NCBI RefSeq assembly: GCF_014696615.1
Contig: NZ_JACJQJ010000075.1
Location: 1 to 41,460 of the forward strand
Length of the DNA: 41,460 nt
DNA from: Nostoc linckia FACHB-104
GTDB taxonomy: Bacteria > Cyanobacteriota > Cyanobacteriia > Cyanobacteriales > Nostocaceae
Direction: 5' to 3'
The translations under genes were made by a program, and so were the position numbers. This document shows, piece after piece, positions 32,723 through 41,393 of this stretch. The notes beneath the pieces are model-generated. The model did not search any database and had not been told where the DNA came from. It saw only the letters and a program-made list of their open reading frames with translations. The number at the start of each line of letters is the position of its first letter. The stretch's first letter is position 1.

Positions 32723-33739
32723 TTATTTACCAAACACAGTACCGAGGGAACGGGCAATGTTTTGTGGTTGCATCGCATCCATTGCGGCTGTGGGTTCGTA
32801 GCCACAGTGCATCATACAATCGGCGCATTTGGGATTACCACTGGCGCGGCCGTATTGGCTCCAGTCGGTTTCTTCTAGCAATTCTTTAAAGGTGGCGTAA
32901 TAACCATCACCAAAGAGGTAACAGGGTTTTTGCCAACCAAGAACGCTGTAACTAGGACTACCCCAAGGTGTACATTCGTAGTCCTTTTCGCCAGTGAGAA
33001 AGTCTAAATATAAGGGGTTATGATTGAAGTTCCAATTTTTCTTGCCTGCTTTCTGGGGAGCCAAGATTTCCCGGAATAAGGCGTGTGTTTGTTCACGCTG
33101 GAGAAAATGATTTTGATCTGGTGCTAATTCGTAGCTATAACCAGGAGAAATCATCATCCCATCTGTATTCAAAGTTTCTAGAAACTCAAAGAACTCATGC
33201 ATTTCTTTGGGGTCAGTACCATCAAAGATGGTGGTGTTAGTTGTGACGCGAAAACCCCTGGCTTTAGCAGCACGAATGGCTTTAACAGCAATATCAAAAA
33301 CGCCTTTGCGATCAACAGATTTGTCGTGTAAATCGCGCATTCCGTCTAAATGAACGCTGAAGGTGAGGTAAGGGGAAGGTTGAAATTTATCAAGGCTTTT
33401 TTCTAATAACAAACCATTGGTACACAAGTAAATATATTTCTTGCGTTCCACTAATCCCCGAACAATTTCATCAATTTGGGGATGCATTAGCGGTTCTCCC
33501 CCAGGAATGGAAACTACTGGTGCGCCGCATTCTTCCACAGCAGCAAAGCACTGTTCTGGGGTAAGATTTTGCTTTAAGATTTCCGGTGGATGCTGAATTT
33601 TACCACAACCATTACAAGCTAAGTTACACCGAAAAAGCGGTTCTAACATTAATACTAAAGGAAAGCGTTTGCGTCCTTTCAAGCGTTGCGTAACTAGATA
33701 TTTCCCAATATCTATAGCTTGTTGTAGATTAATCGCCAT
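32723..33739 (-). CDS. hpnH: HpnH, adenosylhopane synthase (radical SAM)
   Basis: The 338-residue protein matches HpnH, which joins the 5'-deoxyadenosyl radical from SAM to diploptene to form adenosylhopane, the first step of C35 bacteriohopanepolyol side-chain synthesis. Seen in order are [20 protein letters not shown] (cluster Cys at about 38, 42 and 45), [41 protein letters not shown] and the C-terminal [12 protein letters not shown] block typical of the family. The length is normal. ATG 33739 follows GAGGAG at about 12 bases. The neighbours hpnA and hpnG complete a side-chain module; the squalene-hopene cyclase is not in this window. Confidence 0.93.
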   Translation of the reverse strand: MAINLQQAIDIGKYLVTQRLKGRKRFPLVLMLEPLFRCNLACNGCGKIQHPPEILKQNLTPEQCFAAVEECGAPVVSIPGGEPLMHPQIDEIVRGLVERKKYIYLCTNGLLLEKSLDKFQPSPYLTFSVHLDGMRDLHDKSVDRKGVFDIAVKAIRAAKARGFRVTTNTTIFDGTDPKEMHEFFEFLETLNTDGMMISPGYSYELAPDQNHFLQREQTHALFREILAPQKAGKKNWNFNHNPLYLDFLTGEKDYECTPWGSPSYSVLGWQKPCYLFGDGYYATFKELLEETDWSQYGRASGNPKCADCMMHCGYEPTAAMDAMQPQNIARSLGTVFGK

Positions 33740-33782
33740 TACTTCTGTTCACTCCTCTGTTGGTTAAAACACCACTAATAAC

Positions 33783-33810
33783 AATTCGTAATTCGTAATT
33801 CGTAATTCGT
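33783..33810. repeat. 7-base tandem repeat (AATTCGT), four units
   Basis: Four exact AATTCGT units followed by AATTACG lie between hpnH and hpnA. This is a short tandemly repeated repetitive sequence of the kind frequent in heterocystous cyanobacteria. Confidence 0.85.
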
Positions 33811-33876
33811 AATTACGAAAATCCGACACAAGTATGAAGAATCAAGGCTCAAGGATTGGGGCTGAAAAAGTAGATT

Positions 33877-34863
33877 TCATCCTTTGACGTAGCCTCTGCT
33901 AACGAACCAATCGACAGCATCTTTAAGGGCTGTTGTGAGAGAAGATTGCGGTAAGCCTAATTCTCTGACTGCTTTGGATGCATCGTAGTACATGGGTTGT
34001 TGCGCCATGCGTACACCATCTAAGGGTACTGAGGGCGCTTTACCAAATGGTGCGAGAATTTTTTCATCTACCCAAGCAGCAGTTAGGGGTAGCCAAGCAG
34101 GTACAGCCTTTTGCGGGGCTGTTAAACCTGTGATTTGGGCGAGTTGTTCTAAAAGTTGCTTCAGGGTAAGATTTTGATGCCCTAAGATATAGCGATCGCC
34201 TGATTTACCTTGCGTTAATGCTAGTAAATGACCTTTGGCTACATCTCGCACATCAATGAAATTCAAGCCAGTATCCATGTAAAAGGGCATTTGTCGCCGC
34301 AAAAACCGCAGGATAATATCCCCCGTGGGGGTAGGTTTAATATCCAAGGGCCCAATTGGGCTACTGGGATTGACCACAACGATTTCCTGACCTGTACTAG
34401 CTGCTTGCATCGCTACCTGTTCCGCCAGAAATTTTGACTTTTTGTAGTGACCAACCAATTTCTCTAAGGGACTCTGATGAGTTTCATCTACGACTTTACC
34501 AGATTCCCCGACCCCAATTGCGGCTACGGAACTGGTATATACAGTGCGTTCAATTCCAGCTTGTTGGGCTGCGGTTAAAACGTTGCGCGTACCTTGGACG
34601 TTTTGGCGGTAAAGTAACTCTTGGTCTGTTTGCCAAAGGGAATAATGGGCTGCAACATGAAACAAATATTGACAACCCTGCATTTTCTGCGCCAAATCTC
34701 CATCATTGAGATCGCCCTTGACAATGTCTACATCTAGCCCTTGGAGGTTTTGCAGGTTGCTGCTAGGGCGTACCAGTGCTTTGACTGTATATCCTTCTTG
34801 CAACAGCAACCTCACCAAATGGGCACCAATAAAACCAGTACCCCCGGTTACAAAAACCTGCAT
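33877..34863 (-). CDS. hpnA: HpnA, hopanoid-associated NAD-dependent sugar epimerase
   Basis: The 328-residue protein is an extended short-chain dehydrogenase/epimerase. VTGGTGFIGAHLVRLL at the start is the NAD-binding loop, VKGDLND and FHVAAHYSLW follow, VYTSSVAAIG is the catalytic Ser strand, and HYKKSKFLAEQ near residue 139 carries Tyr-x3-Lys. The family is linked to hopanoid loci, though its substrate in the pathway is not firmly known. The ATG overlaps the stop of the upstream RND gene by one base (TAATG), which implies translational coupling with that transporter. The next gene downstream is hpnH, 137 bases away across a 7-base repeat array. Confidence 0.88.
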   Translation of the reverse strand: MQVFVTGGTGFIGAHLVRLLLQEGYTVKALVRPSSNLQNLQGLDVDIVKGDLNDGDLAQKMQGCQYLFHVAAHYSLWQTDQELLYRQNVQGTRNVLTAAQQAGIERTVYTSSVAAIGVGESGKVVDETHQSPLEKLVGHYKKSKFLAEQVAMQAASTGQEIVVVNPSSPIGPLDIKPTPTGDIILRFLRRQMPFYMDTGLNFIDVRDVAKGHLLALTQGKSGDRYILGHQNLTLKQLLEQLAQITGLTAPQKAVPAWLPLTAAWVDEKILAPFGKAPSVPLDGVRMAQQPMYYDASKAVRELGLPQSSLTTALKDAVDWFVSRGYVKG

Positions 34864-37610
34864 TAATTATTACCCCGCTTTTTGAACCGAGGAAACCAAT
34901 CATCTAAGATGACGTAGACTACAGGCACAACAATTAAACTCAGGAGAGTGGAACTTACCAAACCACCAGCGATCGCAACAGCCATAGGCGATCGCAATTC
35001 TGAACCTGCTCCCAACCCCAAGGCAATAGGTACCATGCCTAAAATTGTCGCCGCAGTGGTCATCATAATTGGTCGGAGGCGCACTGGCCCGGCTTTGAGG
35101 ATAGCTTCTTTCCGTTCTAGCCCTGATGCCCGCAATTGGTTGATGTAATCAACAATCAAGATGGCATTTTTATTGGCGATACCCAACAAAAATACAAAGC
35201 CGATCAGGGAAATCATGCCGAAATCGCTCTTAGTAATTAACAGCGCCAACATTGCCCCTACTATAGCTAAGGGTAAAGAAACGCCAATTACTACAGGGTC
35301 TACCCAGCTTTTAAACAGCCAAATTAGTACTACTACAATACAAAGTGCTGATAAAGCCAAGGTAGTGCCAAAGCTGCCAAACACTTCTCCTAAACGGGCA
35401 GAGTCTCCACCTAAGTCTAAAGAAACACCTTTTGGTAACACGGCTTTAGCTTCTGCTACAACTTTATCAGTAGCATCACCTAAAGACATATCCTTGCCCA
35501 GGTTGGCACTAATATAAGCCACACGCTGGTTATTTAGACGCTCAATTTGAAAAATCTGATCGCTTTGATTGTTATCACCTGTAACACTGACATCAGCGAA
35601 TCCGGGTAATTTTACTAAGCGGTCTTTGATATCCTTAGCTGCCTTACCTAGTGCTTTGAGGTCATTCCCTCTTAAGGCTAATTGCAAAGGTTTTTGCCCG
35701 CCAGTATCCACAAATTGAATATCTTCAACGCTGGTAGTCACCCCAGGTAGATTAGGCAAAGAAGAACGAAATTGATCCTGGAGTTCCGCAGTTGAGATTT
35801 TGCGGTCTTCCTTGAGTTTCACATACAGCGTCCCTTTATTTGGCTCACCCTCCCGTGAACCAACTGTAGTAAATACAGTTGCCACAGCAGGCGATTTTCT
35901 CACCACCTCTTCCAACTTCCTCGCAACTTGCAAAGAATCGTCTAGGGGATTGGGGATTGGGGATTGGGGACTGGGGATTGGGGATTGGGAATTGGGGACT
36001 GGGGATTGGGAATTTATATTTCCCCCTGCCCCCTGCTCCCTGCCCCCTGCTCCCTGCCCCCCTGCCTCCTGAGCTGCTCTCAAATGCTCAGGTAAACTCA
36101 ACAACGGGGCGGTGTAGGTAATGTTAAATTCGCCGCGATCAAGTTTGGGAATAAAGCCTTTGGGAATTAGGGGAATGATGGCGATACCCCCAATAAAGCT
36201 AAGTAAAGCTAACCCCATGACTATTCGCTTGTGATCCAAAGACCAACCGAGCAAATCGCGGTAAGCTTGAGCAAAACGAATCCCTATTTGAGATTCGCGC
36301 CGACGGGAACGGGAAGAGTTAGGTTTGAGCCAATAAATCGACAGTACGGGTGATAAGGTTCTGGCCACTAGCAAGGAAGCTAACATGGCAGCAGAAACCG
36401 TAATTCCAAATGGCTTGAAAAACTGACCAATAACTCCCCCCATCAACCCAATTGGCAGAAAAACTGCTACGGCGGTGAAGGTGGCGGCGGTAACTGTCAG
36501 CCCAATTTCATTGGTAGCAGCAAATGCAGCTTGACGGGGAGTTTCGCCGTCTTCGACGTGCCGCATGATGTTTTCTACATCCACGATCGCGTCATCGACA
36601 ATACTACCAATTACCAAAGCTAAGGCTAATAGGGTAATGGTTTCTAAATTGAAGCCAAAAAACGCCATGACGATAAATGTCGCCAACAAAGATATGGGAA
36701 TCGCCAAGGCGGAAATCAAAGTGGCTTGCCAGTTCCATAAAAATGGAAATATCACTACTACCGACAAGACTATAGCTTCAATCAAAGCATCGATTGTGGA
36801 ATGGGTGGCGTTGCGGATAAACTCAGCCTGAGTCGCAGCTAAGGTGAGTTTGACATCTTTCAGGGAAGACCGCAGCTTTTGGACTTCTTTCTCAACGCTG
36901 CTTACCACTTCTAAAGTATTAGCGGTGCCTTTTTTGATTACCTGAAATGCCAAAGCATCTTTACCATTAAAGTGAACTAAAGTAGCCCCGCCTGTAGGTA
37001 AAGCCCCTGCATTTGCTGATAGCTGGGGAGGTGAGGTATTAGCAGTACCCAATAGTGCTACTTTTAACACCCCCGGCAGTTTAGCGATCGCGGGAACTAT
37101 CTGGTCTTTTGCCAATTTCGTCAAATCCGTAAGATTCCCTGAGGGACTCTCGATGGCGTAACTAATGGCAGCTGACTCATTTAAGTTCAGCGGAATAATT
37201 TTGTAATTTGCTCCCTGAGTCAGGGTTAACTTTTTCAGCGCTGTTTCTACTTGGCGAGTTGATTTGTCGAGGTTTGTACCAACTACAAACGACAAACTTA
37301 CAGCAGTTTGCCCTGGATAAGTCGATGAGCGGATGTCCTCAAGTCCTTCCAGAGATTGCAAACCTTTTTCTATTGGTTGAGTCAGTTTTGTCTCCGTATC
37401 CAGAGCCGTTTCTAAGGGGGCGGTAGCATTTACCACCACTACAGGAAAGGTAATATCTGGAAACAAAGCATACTTGAGGGAGCTGAAAGCTAATAGCCCG
37501 GCTACCGTCACAGCAATCCAAAAACCTACCGTCAACCACGAAAATTCAATCGCCAATCTAGAAATATTAAAGCGCTCTCGTGCGGATTTTGAGCTAATAG
37601 GCTTGACCAT
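34863..37610 (-). CDS. RND-family transporter coupled to hpnA, with repeat DNA in its frame
   Basis: The 915-residue protein is an HAE1-like RND permease. An N-terminal helix ([17 protein letters not shown]) comes first; the proton-relay Asp pair lies in [18 protein letters not shown] near residue 340; and the second-half helix is [19 protein letters not shown]. It is about 120 residues shorter than usual, and part of the porter domain seems reduced. At about residues 511-555 the frame holds a Gly/Gln-rich stretch and a 7-residue NSQSPIP-type repeat, encoded by ten GGGGATT-type units and CCCTGCTC repeats (35945-36070). This insert has no counterpart in the family. One-base overlap with hpnA suggests a role in moving hopanoids or their precursors, but no direct evidence shows the substrate. 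Confidence 0.85.
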   Translation of the reverse strand: MVKPISSKSARERFNISRLAIEFSWLTVGFWIAVTVAGLLAFSSLKYALFPDITFPVVVVNATAPLETALDTETKLTQPIEKGLQSLEGLEDIRSSTYPGQTAVSLSFVVGTNLDKSTRQVETALKKLTLTQGANYKIIPLNLNESAAISYAIESPSGNLTDLTKLAKDQIVPAIAKLPGVLKVALLGTANTSPPQLSANAGALPTGGATLVHFNGKDALAFQVIKKGTANTLEVVSSVEKEVQKLRSSLKDVKLTLAATQAEFIRNATHSTIDALIEAIVLSVVVIFPFLWNWQATLISALAIPISLLATFIVMAFFGFNLETITLLALALVIGSIVDDAIVDVENIMRHVEDGETPRQAAFAATNEIGLTVTAATFTAVAVFLPIGLMGGVIGQFFKPFGITVSAAMLASLLVARTLSPVLSIYWLKPNSSRSRRRESQIGIRFAQAYRDLLGWSLDHKRIVMGLALLSFIGGIAIIPLIPKGFIPKLDRGEFNITYTAPLLSLPEHLRAAQEAGGQGAGGREQGAGGNINSQSPVPNSQSPIPSPQSPIPNPLDDSLQVARKLEEVVRKSPAVATVFTTVGSREGEPNKGTLYVKLKEDRKISTAELQDQFRSSLPNLPGVTTSVEDIQFVDTGGQKPLQLALRGNDLKALGKAAKDIKDRLVKLPGFADVSVTGDNNQSDQIFQIERLNNQRVAYISANLGKDMSLGDATDKVVAEAKAVLPKGVSLDLGGDSARLGEVFGSFGTTLALSALCIVVVLIWLFKSWVDPVVIGVSLPLAIVGAMLALLITKSDFGMISLIGFVFLLGIANKNAILIVDYINQLRASGLERKEAILKAGPVRLRPIMMTTAATILGMVPIALGLGAGSELRSPMAVAIAGGLVSSTLLSLIVVPVVYVILDDWFPRFKKRGNN
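35945..36070. repeat. 7-base tandem repeat array (GGGGATT, ten units) plus CCCTGCTC repeat inside the RND gene
   Basis: Ten 7-base units (GGGGATT with GGGGACT and GGGAATT variants) fill 35945-36014 exactly. CCCCCTGCTCCCTGC-type repeats continue to about 36070. Both are of types normally seen between genes (compare 138-155 and 32676-32712). On the - strand they stay in frame with the transporter. Confidence 0.9.
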
Positions 37611-37754
37611 CTTGGAAAATCATCGTGCGGGTGACACAATTATTAGTCATGCTACAGTACAACACCCAAAGTTTGCGAGTTATATCTACCGTCGGATGGT
37701 AATGTTACTGAATTTCAGGGGGACTGGGGGACAAGGGGACAGCAGAAGAATAGC

Positions 37755-37789
37755 AATTACCAATTACCAATTACCAATTACCAATTACC
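37755..37789. repeat. 7-base tandem repeat (AATTACC), five units, abutting the hpnG start
   Basis: Five exact AATTACC units end two bases before the ATG at 37791, occupying the whole position of a ribosome-binding site. The gap between the divergent RND and hpnG genes is otherwise about 145 bases with no other gene. Confidence 0.9.
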
Positions 37790-37790
37790 C

Positions 37791-38477
37791 ATGACCAGTA
37801 TAATTCTTGTCCCCCAAGGAGCAGAGTTTAAAGCTGTTTCTCGCGGCTTAAGCACTATTAGTAGCTCAATGCCAAAAGTTATACCTATACCTGTAGGTAT
37901 AAAACCTTTAAACACATATCTGCATCAATTGCAAGCTGATGGTATATTTTTGAATCCTTCAGAGGCGAGAGTGCTAATTATGGGTCTGTGTGGTAGTTTA
38001 TCGCCCCAGTACCCTGTAGGTAAAATTGTGCTGTATGAAAACTGTATTTATCAAGGGAAAGCACAAGAGTGCGATCGCACTTTCACCTCTCAACTACACT
38101 CAGCACTCAGCACTCAGCACTCAGCACTCTCTCTAGTCAAAGGATTAACAAGCGATCGCGTCATTTGTGCGGCTACAGAAAAACGCCATCTAGGAGATAC
38201 TTTAGGTGCAGATGTTGTAGACATGGAAGGATTTGCAGCTTTAGAATTTTTCCATCCGTTGGGTATTTCTGTAGCTATGTTGCGTGTAGTCAGCGATGAT
38301 TGTAACCATGATATCCCTAACCTCTCATCAGCAATTAGTGCTGATGGTTCCCTCAAACCCTTACCTTTAGCAATTACATTACTTCGACAGCCTTTTGCTG
38401 CTACTAATTTAATTCGTGGTTCTTTAAAAGCATTAAAAGTTTTAGAACAAATCCCAGCCTTATTATTTTCCGCCTAA
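37791..38477 (+). CDS. hpnG: HpnG, hopanoid-associated nucleosidase/phosphorylase
   Basis: The 228-residue protein belongs to the purine nucleoside phosphorylase/MTA-SAH nucleosidase fold. HpnG removes adenine from adenosylhopane to give ribosylhopane. Visible landmarks are ILVPQGAEFKAV at the start, VLIMGLCGSLSP near residue 63, DRVICAATEKRHLG near 121, VVDMEGFAALEF near 142 (the Met-Glu ribose-binding motif) and VAMLRVVSDDCNHDIPN near 159 with the catalytic Asp. An insertion of about 12 residues (QLHSALSTQHSALSL) lies at about 101-116, coded by the CACTCAG tandem repeat. The ATG at 37791 has no ribosome site because a repeat array abuts it. It is divergent from the RND-hpnA-hpnH genes. A hairpin repeat follows the stop. 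Confidence 0.87.
   Translation: MTSIILVPQGAEFKAVSRGLSTISSSMPKVIPIPVGIKPLNTYLHQLQADGIFLNPSEARVLIMGLCGSLSPQYPVGKIVLYENCIYQGKAQECDRTFTSQLHSALSTQHSALSLVKGLTSDRVICAATEKRHLGDTLGADVVDMEGFAALEFFHPLGISVAMLRVVSDDCNHDIPNLSSAISADGSLKPLPLAITLLRQPFAATNLIRGSLKALKVLEQIPALLFSA
38097..38129. repeat. 7-base tandem repeat (CACTCAG), 4.7 units, inside hpnG
   Basis: Four full CACTCAG units and a partial fifth are read through in the hpnG frame. Because the unit is 7 bases, any gain or loss of one unit would shift the frame, and only changes of three units keep it. Confidence 0.9.
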
Positions 38478-38489
38478 TATTCCGCTTTT

Positions 38490-38519
38490 GTAGGATGCGT
38501 TACGCCATAGGCTAACGCA
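38490..38519. repeat. Hairpin repeat after hpnG
   Basis: GTAGGATGCGTTA and TAACGCAT form a stem around a 10-base loop (CGCCATAGGC), 13 bases past the hpnG stop. The same stem and loop occur at 39426-39461. It may help end the hpnG transcript. Confidence 0.7.
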
Positions 38520-38616
38520 TCTGGATTTTCACCGTGCAACCATTTCACAAAATAAAATAGAAATAATATGGCAACCATTGAGTAAATTTTTAATTTTGAA
38601 TTTGGAGCCAAGCCAC

Positions 38617-39195
38617 GTGACATCACTTACATTAAAGCTCGATTCTGTAATTAAACTCACTTCAGAAGAGTTTTATCAACTCTGCCAAGATAACCCTGAT
38701 TTGAAATTAGAACGTAATGCTGAAGGAGAACTAATTATAATGCCACCTACAGGAGGAGAAACCGGGAAACGCAATGTTAATTTAATATTGCAAGTAGCAC
38801 AATGGAACGAGCAAAATCAACTAGGAGAAGTGTTTGATTCTTCTACAGGATTTACTTTACCAAATGGTGCTGACCGTTCTCCTGATGTTTCTTGGTTAGA
38901 AAAAAGTCGCTGGGATGCTTTGACTCCAGAACAAAGAGAAAAATTTATTCCTTTATGTCCTGATTTTGTCATTGAAATACTGTCACCATCAGACAGGCTG
39001 CAAAAAGTGCAAGAAAAAATGCGAGATTATATTGATAATGGTTGCCGTTTAGGTTTGTTAATTAACCGTAAAAAACAAGAATTAGAAATTTATCGCCCTC
39101 AGCAACCAGTGGAAATTTTAACAGCACCAACAACAGTGTCGGGAGAAGATGTGTTACCTGGATTTATCCTAAATTTACAGAAAATCTGGGAATAG
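38617..39195 (+). CDS. Uma2-family protein (DUF820), predicted PD-(D/E)xK nuclease fold
   Basis: The protein of 192 residues belongs to the Uma2 family, greatly expanded in cyanobacteria, with a restriction-endonuclease-like fold. Typical parts are LTSEEFYQLCQDNPDLKLER, LIIMPPTGGETGKRN, GFTLPNGADRSPDVSWL with the core Asp, PDFVIEILSPSD with Glu, QEKMRDYIDNGCRLG and INRKKQELEIYRP. The biological role of the family is unproven. I choose GTG 38617, preceded by GGAG at about nine bases; a TTG at 38578 would add 13 residues of doubtful value. It stands alone between two copies of the same hairpin repeat. The gap 39196-39457 holds no gene; it has an AACCACAAAGGCGCAAAGG-type repeat near 39239. Confidence 0.85.
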   Translation: MTSLTLKLDSVIKLTSEEFYQLCQDNPDLKLERNAEGELIIMPPTGGETGKRNVNLILQVAQWNEQNQLGEVFDSSTGFTLPNGADRSPDVSWLEKSRWDALTPEQREKFIPLCPDFVIEILSPSDRLQKVQEKMRDYIDNGCRLGLLINRKKQELEIYRPQQPVEILTAPTTVSGEDVLPGFILNLQKIWE

Positions 39196-39425
39196 ATGCT
39201 AATACCAATTCTGGATGAAGACGCGCCAAATTATATAACGAACCACAAAGGCGCAAAGGACACAAAGAAAGAATGAGAAAAATTCAGCGCAGCTTCATAA
39301 AGAAACGGTATAAGAATATTAGTACTTTGTAAATAAAATTGAGATGTCTCACAGTGATGCATGGAATCTCTTAAATTTAAATCCCTCATTATTTTACTTA
39401 TTCTTTAGCTCAGAATATTTTGATA

Positions 39426-39461
39426 GTAGGATGCGTTACGCCATAGGCTAACGCATCCTAC
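39426..39461. repeat. Hairpin repeat at the end of the acyltransferase-like gene
   Basis: GTAGGATGCGTTA (39426-39438) is the exact inverse of TAACGCATCCTAC (39449-39461), with loop CGCCATAGGC. The stop codon of the - strand membrane protein gene (39460-39458) lies within the right arm, so the repeat may provide both its stop and its terminator. Confidence 0.8.
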
Positions 39462-40528
39462 TTATGAGGTAAAATTTTATCGAAACGCTCATCCACGGTT
39501 AGCCAACACATCAAAGCAATAGTAGCTAGGCTGAGTATTAGGTTTAATGGATGAATAAAATTCATAGATACAATATAACCCGCTAAGGGAAACAATAAAA
39601 ATTGTATCCATAAGCATTTCATAGTTTTTTTACCTATATTTTCTAAAAAATTTAGAACCAAAGAAAGTTGGTTTTGCATAAATTTTGATTTAATGATACT
39701 CTCTATAACAAATAATAATAAAACTGAAACAATAATACTAACTAGTAAATAGCTTAACTCTCCACTCTTCTTCCAAATTCTTCCCTGATACATTTGATGT
39801 TGAAATTTGGAATCTGCAATAAATATCAGGGCGAAAAAGCTAATATTCATCAATACTAATACTGGCATTTTTATAATTGGCATTCTTCCTTTTTCTCTCA
39901 GAAATAGACCCAGACAAACACCTGTGATAAATATGGGTATACTTTGAAGGCAACGAAATCCTTGAGCGTAAAAATCACGAAAGAATGAGTCAGGGGCTAT
40001 TTGCACCAATAGATAGCCGGAAATATATAAAATAGTGGAAATACCAAAAGCCCTAGCCACTGTAAGATAGTTAAATTCTCGGAATAAAAATTGCAGACCC
40101 AGAAAAAGGGCAAAGGCGACGATAAAGGGTACCAAAAAGTCAGCAAAAGTTAGCCTCTGTTGTAAGGTTACTGCATTGATTAGTTGATCGCGAGCAATAG
40201 TAGGTATCATGCTCACACTGGCTTCTTTATTTCTCAAAAGGTAAGTAACTACTGCGCTGGGTAATCCACCAATCAAATAGACAATTAAAAGTTTGCCTAA
40301 TACTTCTGGTTTTTTGGTACGGCGTGACAAACCATTACCAATACCAAAACACAGCAGAAAGGTAGAAAAGATGTAGGGGTCAAACAAATTGAACGGTAAT
40401 TGTAGTAAGTAAGTAGAAAAGAAGAAAGCGCAATGGCGAGTCGCCATCGCGATCATTACGAAGCCCTTTGTTACATCTAATACTTGCAAGCGTGACGGCA
40501 ACGGTCTATGCTCTTGAGCAGTTGTCAT
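39458..40528 (-). CDS. Polytopic membrane protein, acyltransferase-like
   Basis: The 356-residue protein has about ten hydrophobic helices. It begins with SRLQVLDVTKGFVMIAMATRH, a pattern like the first helix of acyltransferase-3/OpgC-type and DUF1624-type proteins, in which a conserved Arg or Asp and a His near the first helix take part in acyl transfer. Later helices include LLIVYLIGGLPSAVVTYLL, FLVPFIVAFALFLGLQFLF and SIPIFITGVCLGLFL. A role in acylating a sugar or surface polymer is possible but not shown. It is alone on its strand with 94 bases to the gene upstream, so it may share transcription with that gene. Confidence 0.6.
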   Translation of the reverse strand: MTTAQEHRPLPSRLQVLDVTKGFVMIAMATRHCAFFFSTYLLQLPFNLFDPYIFSTFLLCFGIGNGLSRRTKKPEVLGKLLIVYLIGGLPSAVVTYLLRNKEASVSMIPTIARDQLINAVTLQQRLTFADFLVPFIVAFALFLGLQFLFREFNYLTVARAFGISTILYISGYLLVQIAPDSFFRDFYAQGFRCLQSIPIFITGVCLGLFLREKGRMPIIKMPVLVLMNISFFALIFIADSKFQHQMYQGRIWKKSGELSYLLVSIIVSVLLLFVIESIIKSKFMQNQLSLVLNFLENIGKKTMKCLWIQFLLFPLAGYIVSMNFIHPLNLILSLATIALMCWLTVDERFDKILPHK

Positions 40529-40622
40529 ATTGACCCCTGAGCTTATGGTAAATTTGATACAAGGTTTTTACTTGAATGTATCCTTCATAAGCTATTTCCA
40601 GGTCAATTGACTACTCTGAGTG

Positions 40623-41393
40623 TTAAAAAAATAACTTAAATCTTGCTAACTGGGCTGTAATTGCACTGGTGAGAATTTTATTTAGTTGTTTACTATCTTG
40701 AAATTGCAGAATTTGCTGCTTTGGTAAATCGAAGGGAAATTCTCCTTCTAAATCTGGGCGTTGCATTTGCGCTAGTAAAATTTGTTCCGATCGCTTACTT
40801 TGCATCGCATAGCCAAGTTCAATACAGACATTAGGGCTGGGGATTAATTGTGTAGTTTCTTTCCCAGCGATGTTAGCAATGGCTGTCGTATCTGCAATAA
40901 ACAATAAACTTTTGCGGATTTTTCGCAGAATACCAGTAGAAAGCCGTAAGGGGCCGCTACCTGGGCGGTAAGATTCTACTAAGGTTAACGGGAGACGCGA
41001 TCGCTTATTCAAATTTTCCAAACTATTTTGCAACCCTTCTCGCAAAGCCTCACTCGCGTCGGCATACTCGGTTTGATAGCATAAAAAAATTGTCGGATCT
41101 AACTGTGCTAACAGCGCTTGCTTAGTGAAATAGATTTCATGACTAATCAAGTCAATATTGGCTACCGCATAGCCACCGCTACCTTCAATATAAAATTCAA
41201 TATTTTCGCCTTCTAAATAGCGCCCAAACCAAGTTGACTGCTTGACATCGTCACTGTCTTCCAAAAAATCCGCACGCAAACCCGATCGCAGTAAACTTTT
41301 TTTACTGAGGCGAATGTCTGGCTGACGCTTTTCTAGTTCCGCGATCGGCTCATAATCCTGTATATACCATGCCCTGAGCGCAATAATTGACAT
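40623..41393 (-). CDS. Hypothetical soluble protein with possible TIR-like nucleotide-binding domain
   Basis: The 256-residue protein has no signal peptide or membrane segment. Residues about 1-100 form an uncharacterised part (QSTWFGRYLEGENIEFYIEG). The second half has a TIR-like order of strands: TIFLCYQTEYADASEALREG near 101, LPLTLVESYRPGSG near 135, SLLFIADTT near 163 and PSPNVCIELGYAMQSKRSEQ near 186. The Pro-Asn-Val-x-x-Glu-Leu-Gly-Tyr-Ala pattern is typical of TIR-like predicted nucleotide-binding proteins, some of which cleave NAD in defence. The Glu would be the catalytic candidate. The assignment is by pattern only and the gene is not in a visible defence operon. The start ATG lies at 41393; the remaining 67 bases show nothing. 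Confidence 0.55.
   Translation of the reverse strand: MSIIALRAWYIQDYEPIAELEKRQPDIRLSKKSLLRSGLRADFLEDSDDVKQSTWFGRYLEGENIEFYIEGSGGYAVANIDLISHEIYFTKQALLAQLDPTIFLCYQTEYADASEALREGLQNSLENLNKRSRLPLTLVESYRPGSGPLRLSTGILRKIRKSLLFIADTTAIANIAGKETTQLIPSPNVCIELGYAMQSKRSEQILLAQMQRPDLEGEFPFDLPKQQILQFQDSKQLNKILTSAITAQLARFKLFF

Noticed and set aside
32621-32889. Two overlapping + strand frames of about 85 codons over the hpnH end
   Set aside because: They are shadows of hpnH and of the CCCTGCTC repeat; composition is Pro/Leu-rich nonsense.
35945-36014. Tandem array as a possible CRISPR or G-quadruplex-only feature
   Set aside because: There are no spacers; the unit is 7 bases, typical of short tandem repeats in these genomes. 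G-rich character is real but a quadruplex role cannot be shown from sequence.
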